DNA of 64,000 nt from Acidobacteriota bacterium (GTDB lineage Bacteria > Acidobacteriota > Polarisedimenticolia > J045). The position numbers and the translations under genes are program-made. The notes beneath the pieces are model-generated. The model was not told the DNA's origin. It was given only the letters and a program-made list of their open reading frames with translations, and made no database searches. Numbering within the stretch: position 1 is the first letter of the stretch; every line of letters begins with the position of its first letter. The DNA lies in contig JAUZRX010000023.1 of NCBI GenBank assembly GCA_030949985.1, forward strand, positions 124,001 to 188,000, written 5' to 3'. Positions 35,778 through 45,211 of the stretch are shown here, one piece after another.

Positions 35778-37305
35778 CGCCGTCTCCGGCCCGAACGACG
35801 GCCCCAACGACGGGTCGCCTCCGGGTCTTTCGCGGCGGCACCACCGCCAGCAAGAGCAAAAGGATGGAGAGTGTAGCACACAGCCACGCCACCATCCGGC
35901 CCACCGCGACGCCGGCGACCGGACTCGCTCCGACCCGAATGCTGCGCACCAGGACACCGCGCTGACCGACCTCCAGCCGACCCAGCAACTCGCCCCGCCT
36001 CGAAAAGATCGCGGAGATGCCGGAGTTGGCCGCGCGCACCAACGGCAGGCCGGTTTCCGCCGCGCGCAGGCGGGCGTGCCGCAGGTGCTGGCCGGGGCCG
36101 CGGGTCCAGCCGAACCAGCGGTCGTTGGTGATGTTGATCAGGATCCGCCCGCCGGCGCGGGCGAGTTGCCGGGCGAGGGAAGGAAAGACCGCCTCGTAGC
36201 AGACCAGGACCCCGGCCCGGCCGACCCGCGTGGGGTGGAGGAGGATCTCCCGGCCGGGGGTGAAGTCTCCCGCTTCCGCGGCCAGCGCCGGCAGCGTCCC
36301 GAATACGAAGCGCAGGGGAAGGTACTCGCCGAAGGGAACCAGCGTGCGCTTGGCCGATACCGTCATCAGCCCGACATCCCCGCGCACCAGGGCCGCCGCG
36401 TTCAATCGCTCGCCGGCGTCGCCGGCGACCACCGAGCCGACCACCAGGTCGACCCCCTCGGCGGCGGCCAGGCCTTCGAGGCGAGAGCGGTATCCCTCGT
36501 GCCGGTCCACCCGGTAACGCACCGCGGATTCCGGCCAGACCACCAGCTGCGCTCCTTGCCGCGCAGCCTGTCGCGTGAGGGCCTCGTAGAGTTCCAGGCG
36601 CTGGAGGTCGGAGGCCTGGGACGACGCCGAACCCTGCACGGCGGCGACCCGCACCTCGCGCGAGCCCTCGCCGGGAACCGCCGCCGAGGGAATCGCCGCC
36701 CCTCCCGCCACCATCAGCAACAGGGGCAGTCCCGCCCGAAACCGGCCGAGCAGCACGAGCGCTCCGGTGGCCACGCCCAGAGCGACCAGCAGAGAAAGAC
36801 CTTCCGTCCCGACCCACGAGGCCAGGCGGGCGGCCCAGGGGCGGGGCGCGACCAGGGCCGCGAAAGATCCCCACGGAAAGGGCACCGGGTAGCGGGTCCG
36901 AAACAGCTCCAACCCGACCCATCCCACGGCCAGCGCCAGCGCCCCCCCTCCCCTCCCCAGTCGCCCGCGCCAGCGAGCCGCGCACCAGCCCAGCACCGCC
37001 CCCCCCGCGGCGAGCAGCCCTGCCGCGGCGGCCACCGCTCCGCCCGCCAACCAGGGCGAGAGCGTCGAGAAATCCAGGATCGCCGCTGCGAACCAGCGCA
37101 AGACCAGCACGTAGTAGACCCACACGGCGACCAGGGCTTCGAAGGCGGCGCGCCGCGGCTCGGCGCTCAGCAGCAAGGCGAAGAACACGGCGAAACCGGC
37201 CAGGGAGATCACGACGCCCCCGGCGGCGACGAAAGTCCAGGCCATCGCGACACCGGCCAGAGGCGGCAGCGCCGAGCGCAGGAGCCGGGGCCGCCCCACG
37301 GTCAC
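35770..37305 (-). CDS. lnt: Apolipoprotein N-acyltransferase
   Basis: 511 aa. Transfers the third acyl chain to the N-terminal Cys of lipoproteins in the inner membrane. Six or more hydrophobic helices occupy about 1-210, and the nitrilase domain follows with the Glu-Lys-Cys triad: VVWPESAVRY (Glu), SAKRTLVPFGEYLP (Lys) and VLVCYEAVFPSL (Cys). It ends with a C-terminal transmembrane helix. It overlaps the prfB start and the SPOR gene stop. It fits the many lipoproteins in this window. Confidence 0.95.
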   Translation of the reverse strand: MTVGRPRLLRSALPPLAGVAMAWTFVAAGGVVISLAGFAVFFALLLSAEPRRAAFEALVAVWVYYVLVLRWFAAAILDFSTLSPWLAGGAVAAAAGLLAAGGAVLGWCAARWRGRLGRGGGALALAVGWVGLELFRTRYPVPFPWGSFAALVAPRPWAARLASWVGTEGLSLLVALGVATGALVLLGRFRAGLPLLLMVAGGAAIPSAAVPGEGSREVRVAAVQGSASSQASDLQRLELYEALTRQAARQGAQLVVWPESAVRYRVDRHEGYRSRLEGLAAAEGVDLVVGSVVAGDAGERLNAAALVRGDVGLMTVSAKRTLVPFGEYLPLRFVFGTLPALAAEAGDFTPGREILLHPTRVGRAGVLVCYEAVFPSLARQLARAGGRILINITNDRWFGWTRGPGQHLRHARLRAAETGLPLVRAANSGISAIFSRRGELLGRLEVGQRGVLVRSIRVGASPVAGVAVGRMVAWLCATLSILLLLLAVVPPRKTRRRPVVGAVVRAGDGDA

Positions 37306-37805
37306 TCGGCGCTCCGGGCCACGCTCACTTTCCGCCCGAGCACGCGGCCGAGCCTGTCTGCCGCCCGGCGGGCCTCACGCTGACTCTGGTAGGGGCCGCC
37401 GATGACCCCGTACGTACCGTCCGGATGACGTACCAGGAGCGCGGGCACGCCCGCCTGCCGACAAGCCCGCTGCAAGGCCTCGGCCCCCCGGCGACCGGCG
37501 GAGCGCCCGACCTGCACTTCCCAGCGGCCCCGCCGGGAGGGCTCGGCGGTGACCTGCCGGCCGGGTTCGCGAACCGCTCCACCCTCTCCTGCCGCGTCGA
37601 AGAGAGTCTCACCGGCCAGGGCTTCGGCCCCGGCCGCCCCCGTCTCGGCGTGCGTCACACCCGCCGACTCCACCCGCGCCGGCCGGGGAGCCGTCCAGCG
37701 GCCGAGCCAGAAAGCCCCCGCCAGGGCGGCCAGGGCCAGCGCCGCCAGGGCCAGCAGGCGCAGGGTGTCGAGTTCCACGTCGATGCTCGATTGAGGCTTG
37801 ATCAT
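37302..37805 (-). CDS. SPOR-domain membrane protein
   Basis: 167 aa. One N-terminal transmembrane helix (about 17-36, Ala/Leu-rich) places the rest in the periplasm. A Glu/Gly/Ala-rich linker leads to a C-terminal SPOR domain (about 92-165: WEVQVGRSAGRRGAEALQRA, then VIGGPYQSQREARRAADRL). SPOR domains bind denuded peptidoglycan at division sites. Its start touches the GGDEF gene stop and its stop overlaps lnt. Confidence 0.85.
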   Translation of the reverse strand: MIKPQSSIDVELDTLRLLALAALALAALAGAFWLGRWTAPRPARVESAGVTHAETGAAGAEALAGETLFDAAGEGGAVREPGRQVTAEPSRRGRWEVQVGRSAGRRGAEALQRACRQAGVPALLVRHPDGTYGVIGGPYQSQREARRAADRLGRVLGRKVSVARSAE

Positions 37806-38836
37806 CAGCGGGCCTCGTCCTCCCCGAGGGCGCCATCACACCGGGCCACCGCGACAGCGTCTTTTCCCCTGGCCTTGATCCCGCGCATCACCCGGTCGGC
37901 CGCTTCCACCACTTCCCGCGCCCGCGCGCCGTGATCGGGCCAGGCGGCGACCCCCAGTGAGGCGGTCAGTTGCACCAGGGCCCCGGGGGCCACCTCGAAG
38001 GGCGTGCTGGAAAGCTCGAGACGGATCCGCTCGGCGACCTCCGCCGCACCATCGAGCAGCGTGCCGGGAAGAAGGACCACGAATTCGTCTCCACCGTAGC
38101 GGAAGAGCCGGTCGATGCTGCGGATCGAACGCGAAATCCGTACCGACGCCTCGTAGAGCACCCGCGAGCCCGCCGCGTGACCGTGACGGGTGTTGATCTC
38201 CTTGAGATTGTCCATGTCGAGAAAGATCAACGCGAAACGGCCGCCGAAGCGCCGGCATCGCTCCGTCTCGTCTTCCAGCGTCTGATCGAGGAAACGGCGA
38301 TTGAAGCAGTCCGCCGTATCGTCGCGAATCACCAGTTCGCGCAGGGAGGCGACCGTCCGCAGATTGTCCAGCGCCGGCGCCAGCTCGGCGGCCAGAGCCG
38401 CGGCCCGTTCCAGGGCCGAGGCGGGGAAAACCTCGTCCGGGGCGGTCAGGGAAAGCAGGAGCCCCGCCCGACCCGCCCCGGAAGACAAGGGCGTCAACAG
38501 GGCGGCCCCCAGTTCGGGAACTTCACCGTCACGGACGGCGCCGGCCTCGAGCAGAGCGGAAGCACTTTCCAGGATCGCCGGTCCCGATGGGGCCAGCACC
38601 CGAATCAGGCCTTCATCGAGCAGGTTCAGGCGACGGGCCAGCGCCTGCAGACCCTTGGGCCCCGAACCGGCCACCCGCCGCAGGTCGTTGCCGTCTTCGC
38701 TGACCAGGTAGGCCAGCGTCCAGCGCCCGCCGAGCAGCGCACCGGAACCTTCCGAAAGCACCGCCAGGCAACTCTCTTCCACCAGTTGCCGGGTCGCCGC
38801 CAGGGCCAGGCGGACGATGGCCAAGACGTCGCTCAC
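37805..38836 (-). CDS. GAF-GGDEF diguanylate cyclase
   Basis: 343 aa, no signal peptide or transmembrane helix. An N-terminal GAF-like sensor (about 10-155) precedes a GGDEF domain (about 165-330): [20 protein letters not shown] and the intact active site [13 protein letters not shown], so it is likely to make cyclic-di-GMP from GTP. No RxxD inhibitory site is obvious just upstream. It overlaps the slipin gene stop by 4 bp. The signal sensed is unknown. Confidence 0.9.
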   Translation of the reverse strand: MSDVLAIVRLALAATRQLVEESCLAVLSEGSGALLGGRWTLAYLVSEDGNDLRRVAGSGPKGLQALARRLNLLDEGLIRVLAPSGPAILESASALLEAGAVRDGEVPELGAALLTPLSSGAGRAGLLLSLTAPDEVFPASALERAAALAAELAPALDNLRTVASLRELVIRDDTADCFNRRFLDQTLEDETERCRRFGGRFALIFLDMDNLKEINTRHGHAAGSRVLYEASVRISRSIRSIDRLFRYGGDEFVVLLPGTLLDGAAEVAERIRLELSSTPFEVAPGALVQLTASLGVAAWPDHGARAREVVEAADRVMRGIKARGKDAVAVARCDGALGEDEAR

Positions 38837-39609
38837 GCGTCTTTCTGCCCGCCGAGATAGCGCATGATCCGGTCGAGAATCTGGATCGGGATCGGGAACA
38901 CGATGGTGGAGTTCTGTTCCGCAGCGATCTCCGTCAGGGTTTGCAGATAGCGAAGCTGGATCGTGATCGGATTCTTGGCCAGGGTCTGGGCCGCCTGGAA
39001 GAGGGCCTCGGCGGCCTGCTGTTCACCCGCGGCGTGGATGATCTTGGCCCGTTTCTCCCGCTCGGCCTCCGCCTGCTTGGCCATCGCCCGGCGCATCTCC
39101 TCGGGGAGATCCACGTGCTTGAGCTCCACCGCGGAGATCTTGATCCCCCAGGGATCGGTCTGGCGGTCGAGGATCGACTGCATCTTGTGACCCAGCGAAT
39201 CCCGTTCGGAGAGCAACGAGTCGAGTTCCACGCCGCCAAGCACCGAACGCAGGGTGGTCTGGGCCAACTGGCTGGTGGCGTAGTGGAAATTTTCGACTTC
39301 GACGATGGCCTTGCGCGGCTCGAAGACCCGGAAATAAACCACCGCGTTGACCTTGACCGAGACGTTGTCCTTCGTGATCACGTCCTGGGACGGCACGTCA
39401 TGGACCACGGTCCGCAAAGAAACCCGCTCGAGCTTGTCGACGAAGGGAATGATGATCGTCAATCCGGGGCCAAAGTCCCTGGGCACGAGCTTGCCCAGCC
39501 GGAAGACCACGCCACGCTCGTACTGGCGCAGGATCTTGACCGACTGGCTCAGCAGGAAGAACGCCATGATGGCGATCGCGACAAAAGGGATACCCAGCAG
39601 TTCGATCAC
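38833..39609 (-). CDS. SPFH/stomatin-family protein (slipin)
   Basis: 258 aa. An N-terminal hydrophobic hairpin (about 5-22) is followed by the PHB/SPFH domain: [34 protein letters not shown] and [25 protein letters not shown], characteristic of slipin-2. A coiled-coil segment occurs near 175-215 ([20 protein letters not shown]). Slipins form membrane microdomain scaffolds and are typically encoded beside NfeD proteases, as here (nfeD ends 75 bp upstream). Confidence 0.93.
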   Translation of the reverse strand: MIELLGIPFVAIAIMAFFLLSQSVKILRQYERGVVFRLGKLVPRDFGPGLTIIIPFVDKLERVSLRTVVHDVPSQDVITKDNVSVKVNAVVYFRVFEPRKAIVEVENFHYATSQLAQTTLRSVLGGVELDSLLSERDSLGHKMQSILDRQTDPWGIKISAVELKHVDLPEEMRRAMAKQAEAEREKRAKIIHAAGEQQAAEALFQAAQTLAKNPITIQLRYLQTLTEIAAEQNSTIVFPIPIQILDRIMRYLGGQKDA

Positions 39610-39684
39610 TTCAGCATCCTCCTCGCCCCGCGGGGCGCTTGCGGCGGGGCGCGTCGGCGGGACGGGCGCAACGCGACGGCAGCC

Positions 39685-41046
39685 TCATTCTTCCACCTGC
39701 GGCGCCGCGGCGGCGGAGCCGGTCGGGGTATCGTCCGCAAGCGGCTCCACCCGAAGCGTCAGTCCCTCGACGCCGGTGACGCGCACCTTGCCGCCCACGG
39801 CCACCGGCCGACCGCTGCGGGCCGTCCAGTACTCACCCCGCACCCACACGGTGCCCTGGGGTGCGAGTTCCGTCCTCGCCTCGCCCACCAGGCCCAGCAT
39901 ACCCTCACGGCCGGTATCCACAGGCGATCGTTGAGCGGCGATGACGAAGTACATCACACCTCCGATACAGACCAGCAGGAAGGCCAGGATCATCACCAGG
40001 GAGAGCATCGGAAACTCCAGACCGACCACACCCCGGGGGAAGAGCAGCCACAGACCGAGGGCCAGGCAGGCGGTCCCCCCCACGCTGAGCAGGCCATAGG
40101 AAACGACTTTCACTTCCAGCAGAAACATCACGCCCGCCACGGCGATCAGCGCCACGGCGAAGTAGTTCACGGGCAGCATCTGGCTGCCGTAGAGGAAGAT
40201 CAGCAGTCCGAGGACACCCACCGCCCCGGGCAGGATCAGCCCCGGATGGGTCAGCTCGATGTAGATCCCCAGCATCGCGATGGACAGGATCAACGCCATC
40301 ACTTCCGGCCGCAACAGTACGTTCTTGAACTCCTCCTTCCAGTTCAGTCGATGCTCGACGAGGCGGGGGCCGTCGAGCCGCAGGACCAGGGCGCTGGCGT
40401 CGGCCCGGCGCACCTCCCGCCCATCGAGAGCCGCGATCAACTCGCCCCGGTCCTGGGCCACCACGTCGATCAGGCCCACCTCGAGGGCTTCCTCGGCGGA
40501 CCAGCTCTTCGCTTCGGTGACGGCCTTCTCGGCCAGTTCGGCCGGACGTCCCCGGGCCCGGGCGGCGGAGCGGATCAGCGCCGACAGGTCCTCCGCCACT
40601 TTTTTGAGCAGAATGTCGCCTTCCTTGTTCTCGCCCCCGGCGGTGATCGGGTGGGCCGCCCCGGTGGTGGTCACCGGGGCCATGGCGGCGACGTCGGCCG
40701 CCTGGAGCAGAAAGAAACCGGCCGAGGCGGCGTGGGCGCCGCTGGGCGTCACGTAGACACAGACCGGCACCGGGCTGGCGAGGATTTCCTGGACCATGTC
40801 CGTCGCCGACGAAACCAGGCCTCCCGGGGTATCGACCTCCAGCACGAAGAGCGCCGCTCGCTGCTCTCGAGCCCTCTCGAGCGCGCGGGAGAAAGCGGCC
40901 GAGGAGGCAGGGTGGATCACCCCGTCGAGGCGGTGGACGAAAACCAGAGGCCCGGCCTCGGCTTCCACGGCGGCAAGACCCGGGCCGACGCAAAGCAGCC
41001 CCAGCACCGCCACCAAGAGCGGAAGACTCCGAATCCGTCTGAACAT
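39685..41046 (-). CDS. nfeD: NfeD1b membrane-bound ClpP-class serine protease
   Basis: 453 aa. Signal peptide about 1-25, then a ClpP-like protease domain (about 35-235) with catalytic Ser in HAASAGFFLL and Lys in EGDILLKK. Four to five transmembrane helices (about 265-380) and a C-terminal OB-fold NfeD domain (about 390-440) follow. Long NfeD proteins cleave stomatin partners, and the slipin gene next to it is the expected partner. No Shine-Dalgarno is visible; a -10 element sits so close to ATG that the mRNA may be leaderless. Confidence 0.92.
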   Translation of the reverse strand: MFRRIRSLPLLVAVLGLLCVGPGLAAVEAEAGPLVFVHRLDGVIHPASSAAFSRALERAREQRAALFVLEVDTPGGLVSSATDMVQEILASPVPVCVYVTPSGAHAASAGFFLLQAADVAAMAPVTTTGAAHPITAGGENKEGDILLKKVAEDLSALIRSAARARGRPAELAEKAVTEAKSWSAEEALEVGLIDVVAQDRGELIAALDGREVRRADASALVLRLDGPRLVEHRLNWKEEFKNVLLRPEVMALILSIAMLGIYIELTHPGLILPGAVGVLGLLIFLYGSQMLPVNYFAVALIAVAGVMFLLEVKVVSYGLLSVGGTACLALGLWLLFPRGVVGLEFPMLSLVMILAFLLVCIGGVMYFVIAAQRSPVDTGREGMLGLVGEARTELAPQGTVWVRGEYWTARSGRPVAVGGKVRVTGVEGLTLRVEPLADDTPTGSAAAAPQVEE

Positions 41047-41053
41047 GAGCCGG

Positions 41054-41059
41054 ATTGTA
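41054..41059 (-). promoter_or_regulatory. TACAAT -10 element just before nfeD
   Basis: On the minus strand TACAAT (5/6 of consensus) ends 7 nt before the nfeD ATG, so transcription would begin within 1-2 nt of the start codon. No good -35 is present at 16-18 bp. Confidence 0.4.
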
Positions 41060-41171
41060 GCCCCTCATTCGCGTCGCAGGAAGCGAGCGTACCCCCCCAT
41101 CTGTCGCGGCCGGCGCCCGCGACGCCGGGATCGGAGTCCCTCGCGCGAACATGGGCCCTGGCAGCGGGCTG

Positions 41172-42353
41172 TTAGGCTCCGGCGAAACGCGCCAGGCGGA
41201 TCAGCCCTTCATCGATCACCGCCTCGGCCGCCGCGTAGGACAGGCGCAGGTGGCCGGGCGTGCCAAAGGCTTCGCCGGGGACCGTGGCCACGGCCTCCTC
41301 CTGGATCAGCGCCCGGGCGAGGGCCGCGGAGGATTCCAGGCCCCGCGCCGCGATCAGGCCGCGCACGTCCGGGTAGGCGTAGAACGCGCCCTTCGGCTCG
41401 GGACAGACGACTCCCGGTACCCGGGCCAGCCCGTCGACCAGGCGGCGGCGGCGGCGACGGTAAACCTCCAGGGTCTGCCGGGGAGCCGCCGCGGCCTTCT
41501 CGAGGGCGGCCAGAGCGGCCCGCTGGGAGATCGACGACGGATGGGTCGTATCGTGACTCTGTACGGTCAGCAGGGCCCGGATCACTTCCGGATCGGCGAC
41601 GGCGTAGCCGATGCGCCAGCCCGTCATGGCCCAGGTCTTCGAGAACGCCGAGACGAAGACCAGGCGCGAAGCCAACTCCTCTCGCAGGGAGAGGAAGGAA
41701 AAGGCATCGGCCGGATCGTAGACGAAGCTCTCGTAGGTCTCGTCGGAAACCAGCCACAGGTCGTGCTCGACGACCAGTTCCGCGATCGCCGCCGCCTCCT
41801 GCCTGGGGATCACGCTCCCGGAGGGATTGCAGGGAGAATTGACGATCACCATCCGCGTGGCGGGCGTCAGCGCCTTCTCGAGGGCGGCGGCGCGGATCGT
41901 AAAGCCGTCGCCGGCGGAAAGGGAGGCGAAGACCGGCACCCCCCCGGCCAGACGCACCTGCTCGGGAAAGGAAACCCAGTACGGGCTGAAGATCACGGCC
42001 TCGTCCCCGGGGTTGAGCAGGGCCATCATGGCGGCGAAGAGCAGCGATTTGCCTCCCACACCCACCAGAACCTCGGCGGGATCGACCGGCCGCCCCCCCA
42101 CCTCGCTGTAGTGCCGGGCCAAAGCCTCCCGCAGGGCGTGTATACCGCCGGCCGCCGTGTAGTGAGTGAAGTCTTCCTCGATGGCCAGGATGCCCGCCTG
42201 CTTGACGGCGTCCGGAGAAGGCAGGTCCGGCTCTCCCGGCCCGAAGTCCACCACCTCCACCCCCTCCCGGCGCAGCCGGTCGGCTTCCATCTTCACCGCG
42301 ATGGTCGGTGACGTTCCCACCAGGGACAATCTCGAAGCCATCCTCCGAATCAT
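41172..42353 (-). CDS. Class I pyridoxal-phosphate aminotransferase (aspartate-type)
   Basis: 393 aa. The PLP-Lys motif SAFSKTWAMTGWRIGYA (about 231-247) and NSPCNPSG (about 170-177) are present, as is FGPGEPDLPSPDAV near the N-terminus, typical of aspartate/tyrosine/aromatic aminotransferases of the AspC/PatA type. It transfers an amino group from a substrate such as aspartate to 2-oxoglutarate in the cytosol. Substrate choice cannot be fixed from sequence. It lies 4 bp after coaD, at the end of the recN-coaD operon. Confidence 0.92.
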   Translation of the reverse strand: MIRRMASRLSLVGTSPTIAVKMEADRLRREGVEVVDFGPGEPDLPSPDAVKQAGILAIEEDFTHYTAAGGIHALREALARHYSEVGGRPVDPAEVLVGVGGKSLLFAAMMALLNPGDEAVIFSPYWVSFPEQVRLAGGVPVFASLSAGDGFTIRAAALEKALTPATRMVIVNSPCNPSGSVIPRQEAAAIAELVVEHDLWLVSDETYESFVYDPADAFSFLSLREELASRLVFVSAFSKTWAMTGWRIGYAVADPEVIRALLTVQSHDTTHPSSISQRAALAALEKAAAAPRQTLEVYRRRRRRLVDGLARVPGVVCPEPKGAFYAYPDVRGLIAARGLESSAALARALIQEEAVATVPGEAFGTPGHLRLSYAAAEAVIDEGLIRLARFAGA

Positions 42354-42357
42354 CGGT

Positions 42358-42864
42358 TCAGCCTTTCTCGGCGACGTAGCGCCGGGCCAGTTCGGCGGCG
42401 ACGCGCGGGTGGACCAGGCTGCTCACGTCCCCGCCCAGCTGGGCGATTTCGCGGACCAGCCCGGAGGAGATGAAGGAGACCTCCTCCCCCGGGGTGAGAA
42501 AGACCGTCTCCAGGCCCGGCGCCAGGCGGCGGTTCATCTGGGCCATCTGCAGTTCGTATTCGAAATCACTGATCGCCCGCAGACCGCGTATCACGACCCG
42601 CGCCCCGATCTTCCGGGCGAAGTCGCAGAGCAACCCCTCGAAGTGGACGACCTCCACACCCTCGAGTCCCTCGTCCGTGATCACCGCCTCGAACATCGCC
42701 CGGCGCTGCTCCGCCGAAAAGGCGGGCTTCTTCCGCGTGTTGCGCAACACCGCGATGGTCAACCCCCCGTAGAGCCGACACGCCCGGCGGACGATGTCCA
42801 GGTGTCCAAGGGTGACGGGATCGAAGCTGCCGGGGTAGACGGCGCAGATCGCGGGGCGGGTCAT
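42358..42864 (-). CDS. coaD: Phosphopantetheine adenylyltransferase
   Basis: 168 aa. Fourth step of coenzyme A synthesis: 4'-phosphopantetheine + ATP to dephospho-CoA. Nucleotidyltransferase motif YPGSFDPVTLGHLDIVRRA (about 9-27; HxGH-like GHLD) and VVIRGLRAISDFEYELQMA (about 92-110) are diagnostic. The ATG overlaps the recN stop. A longer frame upstream is recN in another register. Confidence 0.96.
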   Translation of the reverse strand: MTRPAICAVYPGSFDPVTLGHLDIVRRACRLYGGLTIAVLRNTRKKPAFSAEQRRAMFEAVITDEGLEGVEVVHFEGLLCDFARKIGARVVIRGLRAISDFEYELQMAQMNRRLAPGLETVFLTPGEEVSFISSGLVREIAQLGGDVSSLVHPRVAAELARRYVAEKG

Positions 42865-44570
42865 GGAGTCTCCTTGAACGAGGTGGCGCTGGCCAGCATG
42901 GCCTCCGCGTGACGGCGCGCAGTGTCGGTCACCATCTTGCCACCGATCATCCGCGCCAGTTCCTCGACGCGGTCTTCTTCGTCTTCCAGGCTGCGGACCA
43001 CCGCGACCGTGCGCCCCGCGCGTACCTTCTTGGACACGTGGATGTGCCGTGCGGCGCACGCGGCCACCTGGGGCAGGTGGGTGATGGAGATCACCTGGTG
43101 GGACTCGGCCACCCTTTGGAGAAAGGACGCCAGTCGATCCGCGGCTTCCCCGCCGAGCCCCTGGTCCACCTCGTCGAAGAGCAGCGTCCGGCGGGCCAGC
43201 CTGCCTTCGAGGGCGATATCGAGGGCCAGCATCACGCGGCTGAGTTCGCCACCGGAAGCCACCTTGCGCAGCGGCCGCGCCGGCTCGCCCGGATTGGCCT
43301 GCAGCAGGAACTCGACCTTGTCCCGTCCGGCGGGAAGGGCCTCGGACGCCTGGCCCGGTCGTGGGGGCTCGTATTCCACCTCGATGCGGACCCGGGCCTT
43401 TTCCATCGCCAGACCCGCCAAAAGCTCGCCCACCGAGCGGGCCAGCCTTTCGGCCGACCGGACCCGGGCCTGGTGCAGCTTGTCCGCCGCGCGGGCGTAG
43501 GCTTCGAGCTGCGAGTCGAGATCGGCCGCCAGCACGGCCGCTTCTTCATCCTGGCCGGAGAGTTCCTCCAGTTCCCGCCGCATGGCTTCGGCGCTGGCGA
43601 TGATGTCCTCGGTGGGAGCCCCGTCGAAGCGTCGCCGCAGCCGCTCGAGCGCGTGCAGCCGCTCTTCGACCTGCTCGAGACGCGCCGGGTCGGGCGCCAG
43701 CGCCTCGGCCTGGGCCCTCAGGTCGCCGGTGATCTCCGCGATCTGGGCCCGCACGTCGTCGAGCCGTTCCGCCAGCTCGATGAACTCTTCGTCCCGGCTG
43801 CCCTGGGCTCGAATCCGCCGGGCGGCCGCGTGGATCCGGTCGTGAGCGGCCTCGTCCCCCTCGTAGATGGCCTCGATGGCGGCCTGGATGGCCGTGCCGA
43901 TCTCCTCGGCGTGACGCAGCCGCTCCCGCTCGACCCGCAAGCGCTCCTCGTCGCCGGCTTCGGGCCGTACCCGGTCGAACTCCGCCAGCCGGAACTGGAG
44001 GATCTCGATCCGGCTTTCCCGAGCCCTGGCGCGCTCGCGCAAATCGCTCAGTCGCGCGTCCAACTCCCGGACGAGGGCCGCCGTGCGGCGCACGTCTGTC
44101 AGCAACCGGTCGTGGTCGCCCGCCCGATCGAGCAGATCGCGCTGGGTCTCCGGCTGGAAGAGGGCCTGGGGTTCGTGCTGACCGTGAACCTCCACCAGAT
44201 CTCCGGTGATCTCCCGCAACAGGGCGACGGTCACCGGGCTGCCCCCGAGCAGCGCCTTCGAACGCCCGTCGCTGCCGATCTCCCGGCGGATCAGCATTTC
44301 GTCCCCGGAAGCCGAATAGCCGGAGCGATGGAGTTTCTCCACCAGGTCAGGGCGCCGCGAAAGATCGAAGAGAGCCTCGACCACGGCGCGACGGGTGCCC
44401 TGCCGGACGAGGGCCGCCTCGCCCCGGGCGCCGCAGGCCAGGGCCAACGCTCCTGTGATCAGGGATTTGCCCGCCCCGGTCTCGCCCGTGATCAGGTTCA
44501 ATCCCGGCGCAAAGTCGAGCAGCACATCCCTTGCGAGAACCAGATTCTCGATCCGTAGCTGCCGCAGCAT
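42861..44570 (-). CDS. recN: DNA repair protein RecN
   Basis: 569 aa, normal length. SMC-like ATPase in double-strand-break repair. Walker A ITGETGAGKSLITGALAL (about 29-46) at the N-terminus, long coiled-coil arms (about 165-360), and the C-terminal ABC signature with KVASGGELSRVMLAL and Walker B TLLFDEVDQGLGGEAADRLA. RecN is SOS-induced in other bacteria; I see no LexA box upstream. It leads the recN-coaD-aminotransferase operon. Confidence 0.96.
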   Translation of the reverse strand: MLRQLRIENLVLARDVLLDFAPGLNLITGETGAGKSLITGALALACGARGEAALVRQGTRRAVVEALFDLSRRPDLVEKLHRSGYSASGDEMLIRREIGSDGRSKALLGGSPVTVALLREITGDLVEVHGQHEPQALFQPETQRDLLDRAGDHDRLLTDVRRTAALVRELDARLSDLRERARARESRIEILQFRLAEFDRVRPEAGDEERLRVERERLRHAEEIGTAIQAAIEAIYEGDEAAHDRIHAAARRIRAQGSRDEEFIELAERLDDVRAQIAEITGDLRAQAEALAPDPARLEQVEERLHALERLRRRFDGAPTEDIIASAEAMRRELEELSGQDEEAAVLAADLDSQLEAYARAADKLHQARVRSAERLARSVGELLAGLAMEKARVRIEVEYEPPRPGQASEALPAGRDKVEFLLQANPGEPARPLRKVASGGELSRVMLALDIALEGRLARRTLLFDEVDQGLGGEAADRLASFLQRVAESHQVISITHLPQVAACAARHIHVSKKVRAGRTVAVVRSLEDEEDRVEELARMIGGKMVTDTARRHAEAMLASATSFKETP

Positions 44571-44624
44571 GATGCGCGTGTCTCCCGCTCGTCGTTTTCT
44601 GACAAATCAAAGGAAAACCGGAAC

Positions 44625-45020
44625 TTAGCACTCGTCGCGGGAAGCGACAACAGGTCCTTCCCGCCGTCCCTCCCATCCCCGGAAAGCCAACGTGATCCAC
44701 CCTCCCACCAGGCACAGTCCGCCCAGGGGGGTCAACGGTCCCAGCCAGCTTCCGCCCCCCAACGCCAGTGCGTAGAGCGAGCCGCTGAACAGCACGACCC
44801 CCACCACGAAAAGGCCGAGGGGCCAGCGGCCCGCCCGGGGCCCGACAAGCAGGGAGAGACTCACCAGGGCCAGGGCATGCCAGAAGTGGTAGCGCACGGC
44901 CGTGTGCCACACGGCGAGGGATTCTTCCCCCAGTTGGTCCCGCAACGCGTGGGCCCCGAAAGCCCCCGCCAGAATCGCCGTGGCCGCCAACAAGGCTCCG
45001 ATCACGAAGTAGACGCGCAC
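44625..45020 (-). CDS. DUF423 (YgdD-type) membrane protein
   Basis: 131 aa with four hydrophobic helices. The signature ATAILAGAFGAHALRDQL (about 13-30), WHTAVRYHFWHALALVSL (about 38-55), GIVLFSGSLYAL-like third helix and TPLGGLCLVGGW are typical of DUF423. Inner-membrane protein of unknown function. It is 54 bp upstream of recN, same strand. Confidence 0.9.
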   Translation of the reverse strand: MRVYFVIGALLAATAILAGAFGAHALRDQLGEESLAVWHTAVRYHFWHALALVSLSLLVGPRAGRWPLGLFVVGVVLFSGSLYALALGGGSWLGPLTPLGGLCLVGGWITLAFRGWEGRREGPVVASRDEC

Positions 45021-45152
45021 ATCGTCCTCCCGCCGCTGATTCTAGCAGCCCGCTCCGAGAGCCTCCGCCGCGCCGGCAAACGAGTCTCCGGCGGCCGGCC
45101 CAGGCCACGAGGGGGAAACCCGCCGCGTCCCCCGCGGAGGCGGGAAGACGAT

Positions 45153-45195
45153 CCCGGCCCTCAGCCCGCGCCACAGGCGCAGCCTGAGGGCCGGG
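45153..45195 (-). terminator. Long perfect stem-loop after the DHOD-like gene
   Basis: CCCGGCCCTCAG and CTGAGGGCCGGG form a perfect 12-bp stem, inside which GCGCC and GGCGC pair around ACA. It lies about 17 bp after the stop of the PFOR/DHOD-like operon. No U-tract follows, so it may act as a transcript-end stabiliser or a Rho-dependent end rather than a strict intrinsic terminator. Confidence 0.5.
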
Positions 45196-45211
45196 GAGGG
45201 CGGTCCGCCTG

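Noticed and set aside
34682-37123. A single 813-codon minus-strand frame covering lnt and prfB
   Set aside because: The upstream part is lnt in the wrong register; only the portion after the frameshift site is RF2.
44622-44634. TTAGCACTC, the left half of the CIRCE element
   Set aside because: The partner GAGTGCTAA is absent at the right distance; it is the end of the DUF423 gene, on the wrong side for control of any heat-shock gene.
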